DNA of 64,000 nucleotides from Caulochytrium protostelioides (taxonomy: Eukaryota; Chytridiomycota; Caulochytriomycetes; Caulochytriales; Caulochytriaceae), in contig ML014152.1 of the NCBI GenBank assembly GCA_003615045.1, forward strand, positions 62,001-126,000, given 5' to 3'. Below, piece by piece: positions 41,601 through 51,998 of this stretch. Positions within the stretch are counted from its first letter, which is position 1. The number at the start of each line of letters is the position of its first letter. Position numbers and translations under genes: made by a program. The notes under the pieces were generated by a model, which searched no databases, was not told where the DNA came from, and was given only the letters and a program-made list of their open reading frames with translations.

Positions 41601-44600
41601 TAGACGTTCGTGTCGTCAATGAACCAGACCGTCCGGTTCGAAAAGAGCTCGCCGTAGTTCTGGCTATTCAGATAGGGCTCGGTAGGCTCGGAAGAGTAGA
41701 GCTGGAGCCCCTTGCGGATGCGCTCACGCAGCACGTAGAGCGCCGGGTTGGCCTTAATCATCTTGGCCATTGCCTGCTGCATGAGCGGCTTCAGCCCTGG
41801 GAACCAGTTGCCGTACGCCGCGTAGATGTTGTACGCGAGGTCAACGCCGACCATGAGGCCCGTCGGCGACGGGTAGATGGACAGCGCGTCCGTCGTGTAG
41901 TCGAGGAACTTCGAGCGCGTGTAGCGCTCGATGTCGTGGCTGTTGCCCATCCAGATGGGCCGGCTCGGTGCGACAGTGTCGCTCCCGCCGCGGCGCACCA
42001 GGATGGTGTGGTGCGGTGGGACCGTGACACACCACACGCGGCCTTCGTGGACGCTGGCATGCAGATGGGACCGCGGGACCTTGGCGGTGCCGCGGGTGAC
42101 TTTGAGCCAGACGTGCCAGGCTGCCGCACGCGCGTGCCCAGACGCGGAGGGCGATGCCGCGACGGGCGCGAAGCGGACACTGTAGCCGGCATGGAGACCG
42201 AGGTGGGCGAGGGCATCGCGGGCCACCGTCGAAGCCGCGACAAGGGGCTCCGTCTCGGGCGCGGTGCCCATGGCGGTCTGCATACCGGCGAGCACGGCGC
42301 GGCTCTCGTCGCGCTCGAGGCGGTCGAGGACCCACCGCGGGATGGGCTTCGCGAGGCCGCGGGCGCCCTCGACGGGCGTGGCGCTCGCAGGTGCGATGGC
42401 CGCGAGCGCGTGGCGCCACCGCGTCCACGTGGGGCCGCACAGCGCAAGTGCGTGGCCGTCCGGGTGGACGACCCAGTCGAGGCCCTGGAAGCCGTCGAGG
42501 ATCTGGAGGCGCCGCGTGAGCTCCTCGAGCGGCTGTGGCCCGCCGACCGTGAAGATGCACGCGCCGCGGCCGAAGCCGGGCGGCGCTCGATCGGTCTCAC
42601 CGGTCGCGTCGGCCGCGTCGCCGTCGTCCGACGCCACGTGGGAGGGACTTGCGAGCCAGTAGCCGAGGATCCAGAGGAACGTCGTGAGGCGGCGACCGCG
42701 GCGGGACTGCGGGGCTTGACGGCCGTCGTGCGCGGGCATGTAGTACGGCAGCTGCTGCAGGAAGGCGTCGTCGTGTAGGATGCGGTGTCGATCGGGCAAG
42801 AAGCCGTCGCCGGCGCGCGGCCCGAAGCAGACCGCATCGCTGGCGTCAACCGCCAGGAGCGCGCTTGCCGGCGACAGCGTGAATGGTTGCGCCTCCTGCG
42901 GGCCCGTGTCCCGCGTGTACAGCATGCGGTGGTTCTGTGTGACACGGAACGCGACCGCGTGCGGCTCATCGGTCGACGCGGGCGAGCGGTCCACGCAGTC
43001 GACCATCGGGAACGCGCCGTGGTGGACCAGCACCGTCTCGATCGGACGGTAGACCAGCCGCCCCGGCTGGTACGGATCCATCGTGGCCGCTTCCACCGGA
43101 TGCGGGTGGCCGCGGACGTCGTAGGCGTGCCGGTCGGGCGTGACGGCGAGGCCGTAGTGCGCGACCAGCTGCCGGAGGCTGCGCCACCCGTCGCGCGTGA
43201 GCAGCTCGTGGTCGTCGGTCACGCAGTCGTAGTCGCCCCAGCGCAGCTGGATGTCCAGCCAGAACTTCTGCGTCGTGAGGTCGTCGAAGCGGTCCTGCGT
43301 ATCCGCGAGCAGCGAGGGCCGGCTGACGTTCCACTTGTACGCGGCAAACAGCAGGATGTCTGACGCGCTCGAGTTCATCTTGTAGCTCTTGCGCGGGTGG
43401 ATCGTTTCCTTCTGGACTGTGTCGATCTCGAGCGCCTCGAGCTCCTGGTCCAGGATCTGGCACAGGTCCATCGTCAGCGACTCGTGGATCTTCTGCCACA
43501 AGTGCGCGCGGAAGATCTGGATCAGCGAGATCTTCAGCGTCGGAATCTTGCCGTGCATAAAGATGCCCGTCAGGTCGAGCTGCACCTGGAAGCCGACATA
43601 GACGTTCGACCGGTTGATCGTCGGCGACCACCACAGCGTGAACCGGCGGTTGGGGATCTGGTTCAGACCCGAGCGCTGCGCGTTCGTCAGCTTCTTGAAC
43701 TTCATGCTTTCCTCGAACCCGCTGTTGTGCAGCACGAGCCCGTCGTGTCGCAGGTACAGCTGGTCGACGTTCACGCGGAACCCAGCCCACGCCGTCTCGT
43801 GCGTCTCTTGGACGATCGCGCAGATCGCCACGTGACGCTGTGGCTTCGTGCCAGACGGCGACGCCGTGAACAGCCGGTATTGGCTCTGCGCGGCCCGGTC
43901 GAGCGCAGCAAAGGCGGCGGCCGTCATAAAGACTGCGCCGGCGGGCACGTTGCTGTTGACACTGCCGTCGCCATCGTGCCCAGGATCGCCGTCGACCACA
44001 CGCACCAGGGCGAGGATGTGGTTGCCGGTCACGACGAGCGCCTCGTCGGGGTCTGGCAGCGTCAGGCGGAAGAGGCGCTCGCGGCCGCGGACGAGGTTGA
44101 ACGCCACACGCGGCGCGCCGTCGGGCCCGAGCAGGCGTTCGCCCGCCACGACGTCCTCGACGCAGACCACGCTGCCGTCGTGGCGCAGCAGCCGCGTGCC
44201 GTACGCGAGACAGGCCTTCTCCCAGAAGAGACCCTGCCACGTGGGGAAGTAGGTACCGCGGAAGAGCGTGTGCTCCAGGATGACCTCGACACCGCCGAGT
44301 GCCTGAATGATGTCGGTGCGGTAGTTGTTGAGGTTCCAGAGCTTGCCGTCCATCTTCTGGTGGGTCCAGTAGAACGGGTTGACTTTCAGCAGCTGGTACT
44401 GCTTCCACTCGGTGCGGATGCGCCAGCCCTTGTCGTATGCGAGCGTGTGCCGGTCCTTCGAGAACAGGGTGTTGATGCGCGGCAGGCCGCGGTCCCAGGC
44501 GTCCTCGAGGTCCTCGAGCGTCAGGCGTCGGTTCTGGGCATTCGCTTCCTGACGCTTCTGCGCATACTCGGCCCACACGCGCTGCGAGTCGAGGAACTCC

Positions 44601-47600
44601 GACTCCCACGGCTGGATGTAGCGGTACAGGTTGGGGATCACCTGGTCGGCATCGTGGCTCATGCCTGAGCGGAAGTGCGAGATGCCCGTCTCGGTCTGCT
44701 GACTCCACCGCAGATCGCTCTGCGGGATGAGCACGTGGCCCATCGAGAGCATGCCCAGGCCGCCGAGCTCCTTGGGCGCATAGAACACGACCGGCGGGAA
44801 GCGCGACGGCATCTTACTGTTCAGCCCGATCTTGACGCGCGTCTGGATCTTGTTCTCCATCTTGACGAGCAGGTCCAGCAGCTCGCGGGTATGGATGACA
44901 GCCTCGCGGAAGTAAGTCATCAGCCCGATGAGGCACGTGTTCCACTTGTTGACAATCTTGGTGAATGTCGTCGCGCCGGAGGCCATCAGGATCTGCCGGA
45001 TGCGGTTATGGAACCGCTGCATGCTGTCGGCGTCGACGCGCAAGAAGGCCTGGGCGGTGCGCTCCTTGTTGCGCTGGTTAACGAGGTTCCAGACCCCGTC
45101 GTTGAGGGTGAACCCGCCGGGCTCGTGGCGGCACTTGGGCAGGATGCGGACCTCGAACCCGCACATGCTGAACAGCAGGTTGGGGTTGTCCGCCGAGTAG
45201 ACGGAGACCATCGTCTTGTCGGTCCACTCGATCGTGGTCAGAGACCGCGGCAGCCGGTTCTTGATGTCCCAGAACACGGCGCGGCCCAGGTTCACGTCGT
45301 GCTTCATGAGGCGCATGCGGCAGTCCCGCGGCCAGCACTTGCGGTTCGGGTAGCCCACCACGTTCGCGTGGTTCGGATCCGGATGCTCCGCCAGATAGCG
45401 ATGGGTCAGGTCGGCGACCTCGTCGGCATCGAGCCGCAGGAACATGTGGATGCGGTCGTTGTAGCGCTGGTACAACCGGATCGGGTGGCACGTCTCGGTG
45501 GCGACATCGGCGAACTGGAGGAAGTCGTTCGGGGCATCCGGAGGGCCTGCGAGCTCCGCGGCGCGCGGAAGCCCCAGCAAGAGCAGGTCAATGACCAGCC
45601 CGTAGTACTGGAAAAGGAACGAGCCGAACTGCAGACCGCGAATCAGACCATACGCGTTCACGTGGCTCATGTCCTTGTAGCTGAGCACGATGTTGTTCTT
45701 GGCGGTCATGTAGTCGGCGAGGTTGTGGTCCATCACGAGGCGCAGCAGGCGGTTAAGCAGCGTCAAGTCGATTTTGTCGTGGATGCGGGCGAGGTTGGTC
45801 TCCAGCATCACGTTGCACTCGCCGTGCGCGGTCGTCCACACGTCGTCGAGGTTGTTGATGCCCTGGCACCACTTGTAGACCAGCAAGGGCGCGGGCTCCT
45901 GGTCGCTCGGCTTGACCCACGACGGGAACAGTTGCCGCAAGTCCGCTTCATACCAGAGGTACTGGTCGAGATACGCGTCCGTCATCTTTTCGAGCGGCTC
46001 GATGTCGTAGACGGGGATAAGATGCGAGTACAGATCCATGAACTCGATCTGGACCTCTTTGAACGCGCGCTGCTTCAGCAGTGCCGTCTTGATGCGCGCA
46101 AGCGCCTCGTGCGGGTTGTCGTACGCCTGCTCGATCAGCGCCATCTCCTCGCGCTGGCTCTGGTTGAGGCGGCCCTGCACGCTGTAGGCCTCCTTGAGCC
46201 GCTCGAGCGTGAGGATCAGCAGCTTCGTGTCGTGCTTATACCCGAGCGGGGGGAACGGGATGGGTGCGAACCGGCGGCTCTCGAGCCAGTGCACCATCGT
46301 GCGGTACACGGCGATCGCCTCGTCCGGCGAGACGTACGGCCCGTCCTTCACGTAGTTCGCCTGCGCCTCCTGCTCGGCCTTCAGCCAGAGCCGCGTGAGG
46401 CGGCCGAGGTTCTTCTTGCAGACCGTCTTGTCGACCGTCGCGCCCTTCTGGATGCGCTCGCGGTTGTAGTGCGCGTCCTTGGCCCACCAGTCGGCCTTCG
46501 CCTTGATGTAGCGCAGAATGAGGTTCTCGATCGGCGCCGGCATGCCGTGGACCTTCCACGGCAGATTCGCGCGCCACGACCGCCACGCCTCCGACAGGTG
46601 CTGCAGGATTACGCGCGACTTGTTGGCGCGCATGCCTTCCGGCATCATGTCCAGGATGTCCATCATCACCGAGGCGCGAAGCTCGAGATCGTAGTGGGAT
46701 TCGACGCGCTGCTTGGTGACCGTTTTGGCGACGCTGCCCGCGTTGCGGGACGCGCCCTCGAACTGGCGCGAAAGCATGTTGCCCAGCCAGCGCTCGAGCA
46801 GCGGCAGGATGCCCCGCAAAAAGAAGAGCCAGACGCGCCACCCGGGGGCCCAGAACCCGACGCCCGGGCCTTTGCCGACGGCGCCCGTGTTAAACCGGTG
46901 GTAGATCACATGCTTGAGGTCCTTGCACATGCGGATCTGCCGCATGAGCTTGTACTTGTACCGGTACATGCCGGTGAGTTGCCCGACGTGCGCAAAGGTA
47001 TACTGGATGCCGTCTGCCAGCTGGAACGCGTCAATGTTGCCCAGACGGTACTGCACGTGGGTGTCCACAACGAGCTTCATCAGCCGCAGGATTTCGCGCT
47101 GCAGATGAAACGCGTTGCCAAACCGCGACTTTTTGCGCTCCTTCGTGGTCAGCGTGCGCGTCGGCTTCAGGTTGAAGTTGTAGTCGAGGTGCAGGTATGT
47201 GAGGTTCTTGCGGTGGATCAGCAGGTTCAGCATGTTGTGGCCCTGGCGGCAGAGCTGCAGCCCGGCCTCGACCCAGTCCAGTTCCGTCGACTGGAAGAAC
47301 TTGGTCGCGCGCAGCTGCGTCAGGAGTGATCGCTTACTCTGCGCCGCGGGGCGGCGCCGTGTGAGTTCGTTGTGGACCCAGCTCTTCAGCAGCTTCTGGT
47401 AGGACACGCGCACCTTGACGGGCAGGCCTTCCGGGGCGCGCTCGAGGTACCACTGGTGGATGAGGGGCACGTCCTGCGCACGCCGCGTATACCCGGTGCG
47501 AGTGTTGAACGGGTGCGGGGCCCAGTAGAGCTCGAGCCCACCGAGGGTGTTGGGTGTCGACAGCGGCGTCGCGCTGAGCATCGGCTTGACCACGGGCGGC

Positions 47601-48901
47601 AGTTCCATCAGGACGTCGTTCTCGTCGTTCTCGTCGTCGTTGAAAGCCGCGCCTTCGTGGTCAAAGGCGCCGGCATCGAGGTCGCGCGAGGAGATGGGAT
47701 GGATCGCCGGATCATACAGGAACGGCTCCGCGTCGGGATCGTCGTTGACGGCGAGCACGCTCGCCGGATAGCGGTAGGGCGCCACGTGGACCGCGCGCGG
47801 TCGCGCGTTGTAGAGGAACGGGTAGGCGACCTTGTACTCGGTCCGGAGCGGCTGACGGACAATGATCTTGCGGATATCGTTGAACTCGTTCCAGTCGTCG
47901 TCGACATCGACGTCGCGGTAGAGCGGCTCGAACCTCGGCCCGCCGGGCAGCGCCATGTTGAGCGCTTTGGCGGTAAAGAAGCTCTGCTTATCAAAGAGGT
48001 AGGTAAAGTTGGGGTCGCGCACCTCGCTCAACAAGGGCCGCGACAGCCGGTGGAGCGCGGCCATGACGGGCAGCTCGAGCTGCCACCGCCGGTACGACGA
48101 CCCGTTGACCTGGTCCGAATCGTCGAGTGCTTGGTGGTCATAGAACCACTCGTGGACCGCAGCGTCCTCCTCCTCGTCGAGCTCGAGCTGGATCGGCTCG
48201 AGCGGGTCGACATCGATGAGGTTGTCGCCGTAGTCGAGGGGCGGCTCCTCGTCGTCGAAAGGGGGGAAGCGCATCCGCTTAAAATGGCGGCGGTCGCGCT
48301 TCTCCTTGCGCATCATAATCCACATCGAGGCCCACTGGGCGATATAGTGGGGTTCGATCACGCGCGGCACGTTGTTGACGAACGTGATGGCGCCGGCCAC
48401 GTGGTACAGCACGGGCACGTCGCGCACCTGCTCCCACGGCATCGGCATGTTCTCCAGCAGCTTGAGCACCGCATGCGGCATGTACTTCAGCGCGCCCAGG
48501 TACACGCGCTTGTCGTGCGTGAACTTCTTGTTGCTCATGTCGCCGTGGTCCTTGATGATCTTGCGCAGGTGCTCCGGCGGGAGATCGACCTTCTCGGTCG
48601 CGACGAACCCGGCCTTCTTGCGGGTCGCATACCGCTTCGCGTTGAGGTTGCGCCACTTCTGGGACCGCGCGGCGAGCACGTCGGCTGGCAACAGCGCCGC
48701 GGCGGGCGGGGCCATCCCGGGCGGCGGCGCTGGCCGCTTGCCGAGGGCGCGCATGCCCGGCGGCGGCGGCGTCATGCCGGGCGGCGGTCCCGTGGCCGCG
48801 GCGGCGCGGTGGCGCGACGGGCGTCGCGTTGTGGAAGCGCCGTGGCCGCCGTCGGCATGGCGGCGGGGAGACCCGGCGCGGCCGCCCCGTGGGGCCACCA
48901 T
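38639..48901 (-). CDS. PRP8: Pre-mRNA-processing-splicing factor 8 with three inteins
   Basis: One uninterrupted exon of 3420 codons, ATG 48901 to TAA 38639 (an upstream TTG is ignored). Removing the inteins leaves 2428 residues, the usual Prp8 length. Prp8 is the U5 snRNP scaffold that cradles the spliceosome active site. Order: Pro/Met-rich N-tail ([12 protein letters not shown]), N-terminal domain ([15 protein letters not shown]), reverse-transcriptase-like core, linker, endonuclease-like, RNase H-like and C-terminal Jab1/MPN-like domain (EFYHEV-type stretch appears as [15 protein letters not shown]). Identity to the family is very high, for example [20 protein letters not shown]. The exteins join perfectly at each break: WEKA/SGFEES, WGDYD/SHDIERY and FEGNLT/TKAING. 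Inteins occupy precursor residues 1564-1726, 1893-2320 and 2448-2848. All three must splice for a working spliceosome. Flanked on both sides by HSL-type hydrolase genes. Confidence 0.98.
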   Translation of the reverse strand: MVAPRGGRAGSPRRHADGGHGASTTRRPSRHRAAAATGPPPGMTPPPPGMRALGKRPAPPPGMAPPAAALLPADVLAARSQKWRNLNAKRYATRKKAGFVATEKVDLPPEHLRKIIKDHGDMSNKKFTHDKRVYLGALKYMPHAVLKLLENMPMPWEQVRDVPVLYHVAGAITFVNNVPRVIEPHYIAQWASMWIMMRKEKRDRRHFKRMRFPPFDDEEPPLDYGDNLIDVDPLEPIQLELDEEEDAAVHEWFYDHQALDDSDQVNGSSYRRWQLELPVMAALHRLSRPLLSEVRDPNFTYLFDKQSFFTAKALNMALPGGPRFEPLYRDVDVDDDWNEFNDIRKIIVRQPLRTEYKVAYPFLYNARPRAVHVAPYRYPASVLAVNDDPDAEPFLYDPAIHPISSRDLDAGAFDHEGAAFNDDENDENDVLMELPPVVKPMLSATPLSTPNTLGGLELYWAPHPFNTRTGYTRRAQDVPLIHQWYLERAPEGLPVKVRVSYQKLLKSWVHNELTRRRPAAQSKRSLLTQLRATKFFQSTELDWVEAGLQLCRQGHNMLNLLIHRKNLTYLHLDYNFNLKPTRTLTTKERKKSRFGNAFHLQREILRLMKLVVDTHVQYRLGNIDAFQLADGIQYTFAHVGQLTGMYRYKYKLMRQIRMCKDLKHVIYHRFNTGAVGKGPGVGFWAPGWRVWLFFLRGILPLLERWLGNMLSRQFEGASRNAGSVAKTVTKQRVESHYDLELRASVMMDILDMMPEGMRANKSRVILQHLSEAWRSWRANLPWKVHGMPAPIENLILRYIKAKADWWAKDAHYNRERIQKGATVDKTVCKKNLGRLTRLWLKAEQEAQANYVKDGPYVSPDEAIAVYRTMVHWLESRRFAPIPFPPLGYKHDTKLLILTLERLKEAYSVQGRLNQSQREEMALIEQAYDNPHEALARIKTALLKQRAFKEVQIEFMDLYSHLIPVYDIEPLEKMTDAYLDQYLWYEADLRQLFPSWVKPSDQEPAPLLVYKWCQGINNLDDVWTTAHGECNVMLETNLARIHDKIDLTLLNRLLRLVMDHNLADYMTAKNNIVLSYKDMSHVNAYGLIRGLQFGSFLFQYYGLVIDLLLLGLPRAAELAGPPDAPNDFLQFADVATETCHPIRLYQRYNDRIHMFLRLDADEVADLTHRYLAEHPDPNHANVVGYPNRKCWPRDCRMRLMKHDVNLGRAVFWDIKNRLPRSLTTIEWTDKTMVSVYSADNPNLLFSMCGFEVRILPKCRHEPGGFTLNDGVWNLVNQRNKERTAQAFLRVDADSMQRFHNRIRQILMASGATTFTKIVNKWNTCLIGLMTYFREAVIHTRELLDLLVKMENKIQTRVKIGLNSKMPSRFPPVVFYAPKELGGLGMLSMGHVLIPQSDLRWSQQTETGISHFRSGMSHDADQVIPNLYRYIQPWESEFLDSQRVWAEYAQKRQEANAQNRRLTLEDLEDAWDRGLPRINTLFSKDRHTLAYDKGWRIRTEWKQYQLLKVNPFYWTHQKMDGKLWNLNNYRTDIIQALGGVEVILEHTLFRGTYFPTWQGLFWEKACLAYGTRLLRHDGSVVCVEDVVAGERLLGPDGAPRVAFNLVRGRERLFRLTLPDPDEALVVTGNHILALVRVVDGDPGHDGDGSVNSNVPAGAVFMTAAAFAALDRAAQSQYRLFTASPSGTKPQRHVAICAIVQETHETAWAGFRVNVDQLYLRHDGLVLHNSGFEESMKFKKLTNAQRSGLNQIPNRRFTLWWSPTINRSNVYVGFQVQLDLTGIFMHGKIPTLKISLIQIFRAHLWQKIHESLTMDLCQILDQELEALEIDTVQKETIHPRKSYKMNSSASDILLFAAYKWNVSRPSLLADTQDRFDDLTTQKFWLDIQLRWGDYDCVTDDHELLTRDGWRSLRQLVAHYGLAVTPDRHAYDVRGHPHPVEAATMDPYQPGRLVYRPIETVLVHHGAFPMVDCVDRSPASTDEPHAVAFRVTQNHRMLYTRDTGPQEAQPFTLSPASALLAVDASDAVCFGPRAGDGFLPDRHRILHDDAFLQQLPYYMPAHDGRQAPQSRRGRRLTTFLWILGYWLASPSHVASDDGDAADATGETDRAPPGFGRGACIFTVGGPQPLEELTRRLQILDGFQGLDWVVHPDGHALALCGPTWTRWRHALAAIAPASATPVEGARGLAKPIPRWVLDRLERDESRAVLAGMQTAMGTAPETEPLVAASTVARDALAHLGLHAGYSVRFAPVAASPSASGHARAAAWHVWLKVTRGTAKVPRSHLHASVHEGRVWCVTVPPHHTILVRRGGSDTVAPSRPIWMGNSHDIERYTRSKFLDYTTDALSIYPSPTGLMVGVDLAYNIYAAYGNWFPGLKPLMQQAMAKMIKANPALYVLRERIRKGLQLYSSEPTEPYLNSQNYGELFSNRTVWFIDDTNVYRVTIHKTFEGNLTCFPADDHELLTAHGFMDLAAVQAHFAAGHATLSVACWVHGRLEYHPIGLADVTISADQEHEVIAIDTAAPTQKTGAAAAAASDNDGLPLAPPDISLVPTANHRMWLRLGAHTREAPWASAASTSTSTSTPPPLTHHAAGDVYAAGEQDPSTAAQFTARFEHGVVAPAATILQLPAIRALGVASDDEADAVLMLYGLVRRHATLDVDAQSIHLPAAATNTALSPLFARLVRVLPAPSLVRSDSTWTITHPAWWALLASGASDEDRPLPAWVWTHLDGRRLRLLLHSLSGQPASAASGAVPTASLRFRDDVQRLGLHAGYSTTFVPATAPSTSGWDVHYALDRAMTEPTVRVADACTRGTRRGVVWCVTVPTAGQNIMFRRVIKRRAGDGAVLEASRPLIVGNTKAINGAIFIFNPRSGQLFLKIIHTSVWSGQKRLGQLAKWKTAEETAALIRSLPVEEQPKQLIVTRKGMLDPLETHCLDFPNISIKGSELQLPFQACLKIEKFGDMILKANEPQMVLYNLYDDWLGTISAYTAFSRLILILRALHVNNERTKIVLRPDKSVVTEPHHIWPSFTDEEWVQVEVQLKDLILEDYGKKNNVNVASLTTSEIRDIILGMEISAPSLQRQQMAELEKQQSEQAGQSGGAQLTATTTQLRNVHGEDMLVTTTSSYERQTFASKTDWRARALAAAHLHLRTQHIYIVSDDVAEHGYTYVLPKNLVVKLVQIADLRTQIGAFMYGRRPADADADGGEAHATIKEIVAIVLVPQLGSHQHVQLPQTLPQHPGLQDLEPLGWLHTQMQELPQLSAITVTSHAKLLHQHKGVWDGDRSIVTTVSLTPGSVTLSSYKLTPAGYEWGRANKDLSVQPPGYATRYYERVQTLLSDRFAGGFYVPEGDGCWNYNFMGTRFRGDVACAVEPDVPKDFYHEVHRPNHFLQFSRAEQAAAAPAGASTPAASAAAVPADGEGEVDADDVFQ
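40358..41560 (-). mobile_element. Prp8 intein 3 (401 aa, decayed LAGLIDADG domain)
   Basis: Starts [15 protein letters not shown] after FEGNLT and ends LIVGN before Thr of TKAINGAIF, inside the RNase H-like domain. Blocks: Cys1, block B PTANH (98-102), block F VVWCVTVP (362-369) with FRR, block G GN|T with a Thr nucleophile at +1. The central region has [13 protein letters not shown] (about 191) and [13 protein letters not shown] (about 278) where LAGLIDADG helices would be, without the catalytic Asp. An Ala-rich and a Ser/Thr repeat inflate the loops. Shares DDHELLT, Tx[19 protein letters not shown] and ASRP with intein 2, so the two have a common origin. Confidence 0.93.
41942..43225 (-). 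mobile_element. Prp8 intein 2 (428 aa, decayed LAGLIDADG domain)
   Basis: Starts [14 protein letters not shown] after RWGDYD and ends WMGN before Ser of SHDIERY, inside the endonuclease-like domain. Splicing blocks are present: Cys1, block B VTQNH (residues 95-99), block [17 protein letters not shown] (397-412), and terminal GN|S in place of the more common HN|S. The central part (about 175-340) keeps the two-helix outline of a LAGLIDADG homing endonuclease, [12 protein letters not shown] at about 183 and [11 protein letters not shown] at about 310, but the Asp that closes each motif is not there. It is therefore probably a fixed, non-homing intein. Related in sequence to intein 3. Confidence 0.93.
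43724..44212 (-). mobile_element. Prp8 intein 1 (a-site mini-intein, 163 aa)
   Basis: Begins with Cys ([14 protein letters not shown]) right after WEKA and ends LVLHN before Ser of SGFEES, the site occupied by the classic fungal Prp8 intein. Block A Cys1, block B VTGNH (residues 61-65), block F around YLRHDGLVL and block G HN|S are all intact, so it should be splicing-competent. At 163 residues it has no endonuclease domain, only a short acidic/Gly loop (about 72-92) where one sits in larger alleles. The sequence [23 protein letters not shown] follows the Aspergillus/Cryptococcus-type Prp8 intein closely. Confidence 0.95.
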
Positions 48902-49562
48902 GGGGGCGCTGTCGACAGCCGGAAGCCGCAAGCGACGACGCGCAGCCCGGGTCGCGGGTGGTCTGCGGAGCAGGTTCGCGGCCTGGCGCTATCGGCGATG
49001 CGCGATTCGGTGTGCGGAGTGTTCACTGAAGAAGGGGGCTTCAGGGACCGCGTTCGAGCAGATCACGGCCGATAAGACGCGCGTCCCGGCTCGGGACGGG
49101 ACGGTGGGAACGGTCGCGGGGAGCGGTATCCAAGCGCTTTCAACGCGAGAGCGGGGCCACGTGGGATGTGGAGGACAAGGAGGGATCGAGCGGCCTTCGG
49201 AGGCGTCAGCGTGGAGCGCGAGCGTTCGCCGCGACGATGCCTGCAGACGGCGAAACCGTCGGGCGGGGTCGATGCGACGCGATGGACAGCGGGGAAAACG
49301 GTGGCGGGGGTGTCACGCGACCCTGGCGCGTCGGCGGAAGGCCTCTCGCGGGGGGGTCATGGCCGTCTCATCATCCGACGAGTTCGGGTGAGACTCATCC
49401 GCGAGCCACGGCGGCCGCCACGGGGACATCGGACACCCGACGTCGGCGGTCGGCGGTCGGCGGTCGGCGACAGGATGCGGCCGCGCGCCGGTGCTGACGG
49501 GCGTCCACGTGTGCGGTGCGGCGGTGGCCACCTACCGCCGCGGCGGCCGACGCGATGAGGCG

Positions 49563-49605
<43 letters not shown>

Positions 49606-49865
49606 CCTTGGCCTCGGTCGGCGCGCGCGCCCGCGGCCCCGACATGGCCCTCCGACACAACAGGGTCCCTCGCCCCTTTTCAAGCGCCCGCGCCGTCCAT
49701 CGAGCCGCCGACGGCCCGCCGCTGCCGGGAACGCGGGAAGCTCCTGAGCGGCCGCGATCACGGCCGCCCACCCGGTGGCGCACGGGGCCTGATAGCCGCC
49801 ATCGCCGTCGGTCGAGCCGGCAACGTCGGCAACGTCGGCAACGCCAGCTCGCGCCAGCCAAGCGT
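48902..49865. other. Intergenic: PRP8 promoter and hydrolase copy 2 3' flank
   Basis: No TATA box near PRP8. A (GCC)n microsatellite lies at 49563-49601. No gene recognised; short frames here have random-looking translations. Confidence 0.5.
49563..49601. repeat. (GCC)n microsatellite
   Basis: Thirteen uninterrupted GCC triplets about 260 bp downstream of the stop codon side of the second hydrolase gene. Confidence 0.9.
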
Positions 49866-51587
49866 CTAGAGCTTGGCGGAGGGCCGTGGACGCCGCACCG
49901 CCGCGGCCTCGCGCTCGTCGGTGCGCGCGAGGTCCGCGGCCCAGCCGGCGTCGCGGAGCGACCACGCCGCAGCGACGGCACCTGCCGGCGTGAACCGTCG
50001 GGCCTCGCCCAGACCCAGCGCGTCGGCCCTGTCGACGGCGTCGGCGCGGGGGGCGCCGCTGTCCGCGGCCGCCGCCGCCGCCGCCGCCGCCGCCGCACAC
50101 GCGCGCACAAAGCGAGCGGCGTGCGCCCACGCGGTCCGGCCGGCGGGCACGAGCGCCGGCGGAAAGGCTTGGAACACGTGCACCTGCTGCTCATAGATCT
50201 CCAGCGCCACGGCCGCGGCGGCGCCGTCACTGTCCGACGACGACGCCGCGCGCGCCGCAAAGAGGCAGCCCTCGTCGCGCAGCACCTCGGCGCCGCCGAC
50301 CTGGACCAGCAGCGGTGCGAGGCGCCGCAGGTCGGGCTCGTACAGGGGGCTCACGCGCGGGTGCGCCAGATGCGCGTTCGCGGTATATGTATGCACGTTG
50401 GCATGCGCACGGGCCGGCGCATCGGACCCCTCTGCCTTCGCGGCACGGGCCCGCAGGACCGCCGGCGTGATTGGCCCCATCGGCGGTAGGTAGTCGGTCG
50501 CGCGGTTGAGCCGGATGGAGCCCGTGCGGTGGGTCAGATCGAGCCACGGGCTCATGAGCACGGCGCCCGCCGGCTGCCGGTCGCCGCGGTCGCGCAGGGT
50601 CAAGAGGAGCGCGGCGATCAAACCGCCGCCGGCCGAATCCCCAACGAGCACGATGGGCGTCCCAGCGTGGTGGCGCTGCAGCCATCGCAGCGCCGTCAGC
50701 ACGTCTGCGAGGGCGCAGGGGAACGCGTGCTGCGGCGCCAGGCGGTAGTCGACCGTCAGCACCGCGGCGCCCGTCGCTTTCGCCCACCGATACGCGGTCC
50801 GCCGGTACGCCTTGGGGCCAAAGAACGTATAGCCGCCGCCGTGAACCTGCAAAATCATGCAGGACGGTGGCGAGGGCGGCGGCGGCGGCGAGGATGCCGA
50901 CGGCATGAGCGAGGCCATCGCCACCGGACCGTGGGTGACCCATTCGGCGTTCACGGGCGCGGTGGACTCCAGCGCCAGCGGCGCGTTCGCCGCGCCGCCG
51001 GGCGCATAGCCCCGCACGGCGTGGACGGCGGCCGCATCGGACGGGAGGCGCACCGCCGCGACGGTCGCGTCCGCGGGCAGCGCCACGGCCATGCGCCGCG
51101 TCCAGGCCTGCCACGCCGGCACGGGCCGCACGTACTCGTCGGCGATGGCCCACGGCGACGTGTGCGGCGCGACGATCGGCGGTGGTGGTGGTGGCGGCGG
51201 CGGCGGCAAAAACGACGGCGGCGGCGCGGGCAGCGCTGGGGGCGCTACCGTCGGCGCGTCACGGCGGTCGTCGCGATCGGCGGGCGGCACGAGATCGGCG
51301 AGATCCAGGGGATCCGGCGGCGGCATGGCGGCCGTGGCGGCCGTGACCGCGGCGACCTGGGCGTCGGTATGCATCAGACGGCGCAGCAGCGCATGGACGA
51401 GCGTGAAGCGCAGGCCCCAGCTGGGCAGCGGCGGGCCCCACAGGACATAGCGAGCGGTGGCCGTGAGCAGCGCCGGCGCAGCCTGCAGGCCGATCCGAGC
51501 CACGTACCCCCGGCTGACGGGCAGGCGGTCGTCGGGGTCGGGCGCTTCACCAGGGGTGGCTGCGGCGGTGGCGGTAGGGGCCGCCAT
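49866..51587 (-). CDS. HSL-family alpha/beta hydrolase (esterase/lipase-like), copy 2
   Basis: 573 codons, ATG 51587 to TAG 49866, single exon. It shares the arrangement of copy 1: LLTATARYVLWGPPLPSW near the N-terminus (copy 1 has a similar TLAYFVHGPACPSW), HGGGY at 249, VDYRLAPQHAFPCALADVL, nucleophile elbow GDSAGGG with Ser318, MSPWLDLTH, acid in VLRDEG and His in QQVHVFQAF. The full catalytic triad predicts an active esterase; substrate unknown. Compared with copy 1 the N-terminus is shorter and there is a Pro-rich insertion at about 125-140. The two copies, both on the minus strand, bracket PRP8, suggesting an old tandem duplication with PRP8 between or inserted; this is inference. No TATA box is seen near the start. 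Confidence 0.88.
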   Translation of the reverse strand: MAAPTATAAATPGEAPDPDDRLPVSRGYVARIGLQAAPALLTATARYVLWGPPLPSWGLRFTLVHALLRRLMHTDAQVAAVTAATAAMPPPDPLDLADLVPPADRDDRRDAPTVAPPALPAPPPSFLPPPPPPPPPPIVAPHTSPWAIADEYVRPVPAWQAWTRRMAVALPADATVAAVRLPSDAAAVHAVRGYAPGGAANAPLALESTAPVNAEWVTHGPVAMASLMPSASSPPPPPSPPSCMILQVHGGGYTFFGPKAYRRTAYRWAKATGAAVLTVDYRLAPQHAFPCALADVLTALRWLQRHHAGTPIVLVGDSAGGGLIAALLLTLRDRGDRQPAGAVLMSPWLDLTHRTGSIRLNRATDYLPPMGPITPAVLRARAAKAEGSDAPARAHANVHTYTANAHLAHPRVSPLYEPDLRRLAPLLVQVGGAEVLRDEGCLFAARAASSSDSDGAAAAVALEIYEQQVHVFQAFPPALVPAGRTAWAHAARFVRACAAAAAAAAAAADSGAPRADAVDRADALGLGEARRFTPAGAVAAAWSLRDAGWAADLARTDEREAAAVRRPRPSAKL

Positions 51588-51998
51588 GGAGCGCGCAATG
51601 GCGGAAGGGTCGTTTGGGAGTCAAGCAACGCGTCGATCGCCACCGTGGTCGCAGCAACGCGCAGCAACGGCGCCTCTGGAGCGTGATCCAACGGATAAAG
51701 TTTCGCCCCCAACGTGCTGCCGCGGCGTCATTGCCGTCCAGCAGTCGCCCCGTTATCCATTCATCAACAGCGTGAGTCTTAATGGTCATCTGATGGCTAT
51801 GTACAGTTCATGATGCAGTGGCTCGGGTGTATCGATACGGAGCCAGATCTGCCGGTTCCGGAGAGAACACCCTTGCCGGGGCCCCGCAGCCGGGGCGCGG
51901 GGTGCAGGGCGGGGACGGCTCCGCCCGCCTCGTCGATCCTCATCCTCGAAGGCGCCTTTCCTTTCGCCCGCTTTCTCCGACATCGCGCGGGGTCGAGT
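51588..51998. other. Short intergenic region
   Basis: 411 bp upstream of hydrolase copy 2 and downstream of KTI12. Moderately AT-richer around 51740-51830. No gene or repeat seen. Confidence 0.5.

Noticed and set aside
38618-42778. Very long plus-strand open frame (1386 codons) antisense to PRP8
   Set aside because: It mirrors the G/C-ending codons of PRP8 on the other strand; translation is Arg/Val/Asp-rich with no family resemblance, and a certain gene occupies the minus strand.
44675-47329. Plus-strand open frame of 884 codons antisense to PRP8
   Set aside because: Same mirror effect; the minus strand encodes highly conserved Prp8 sequence.
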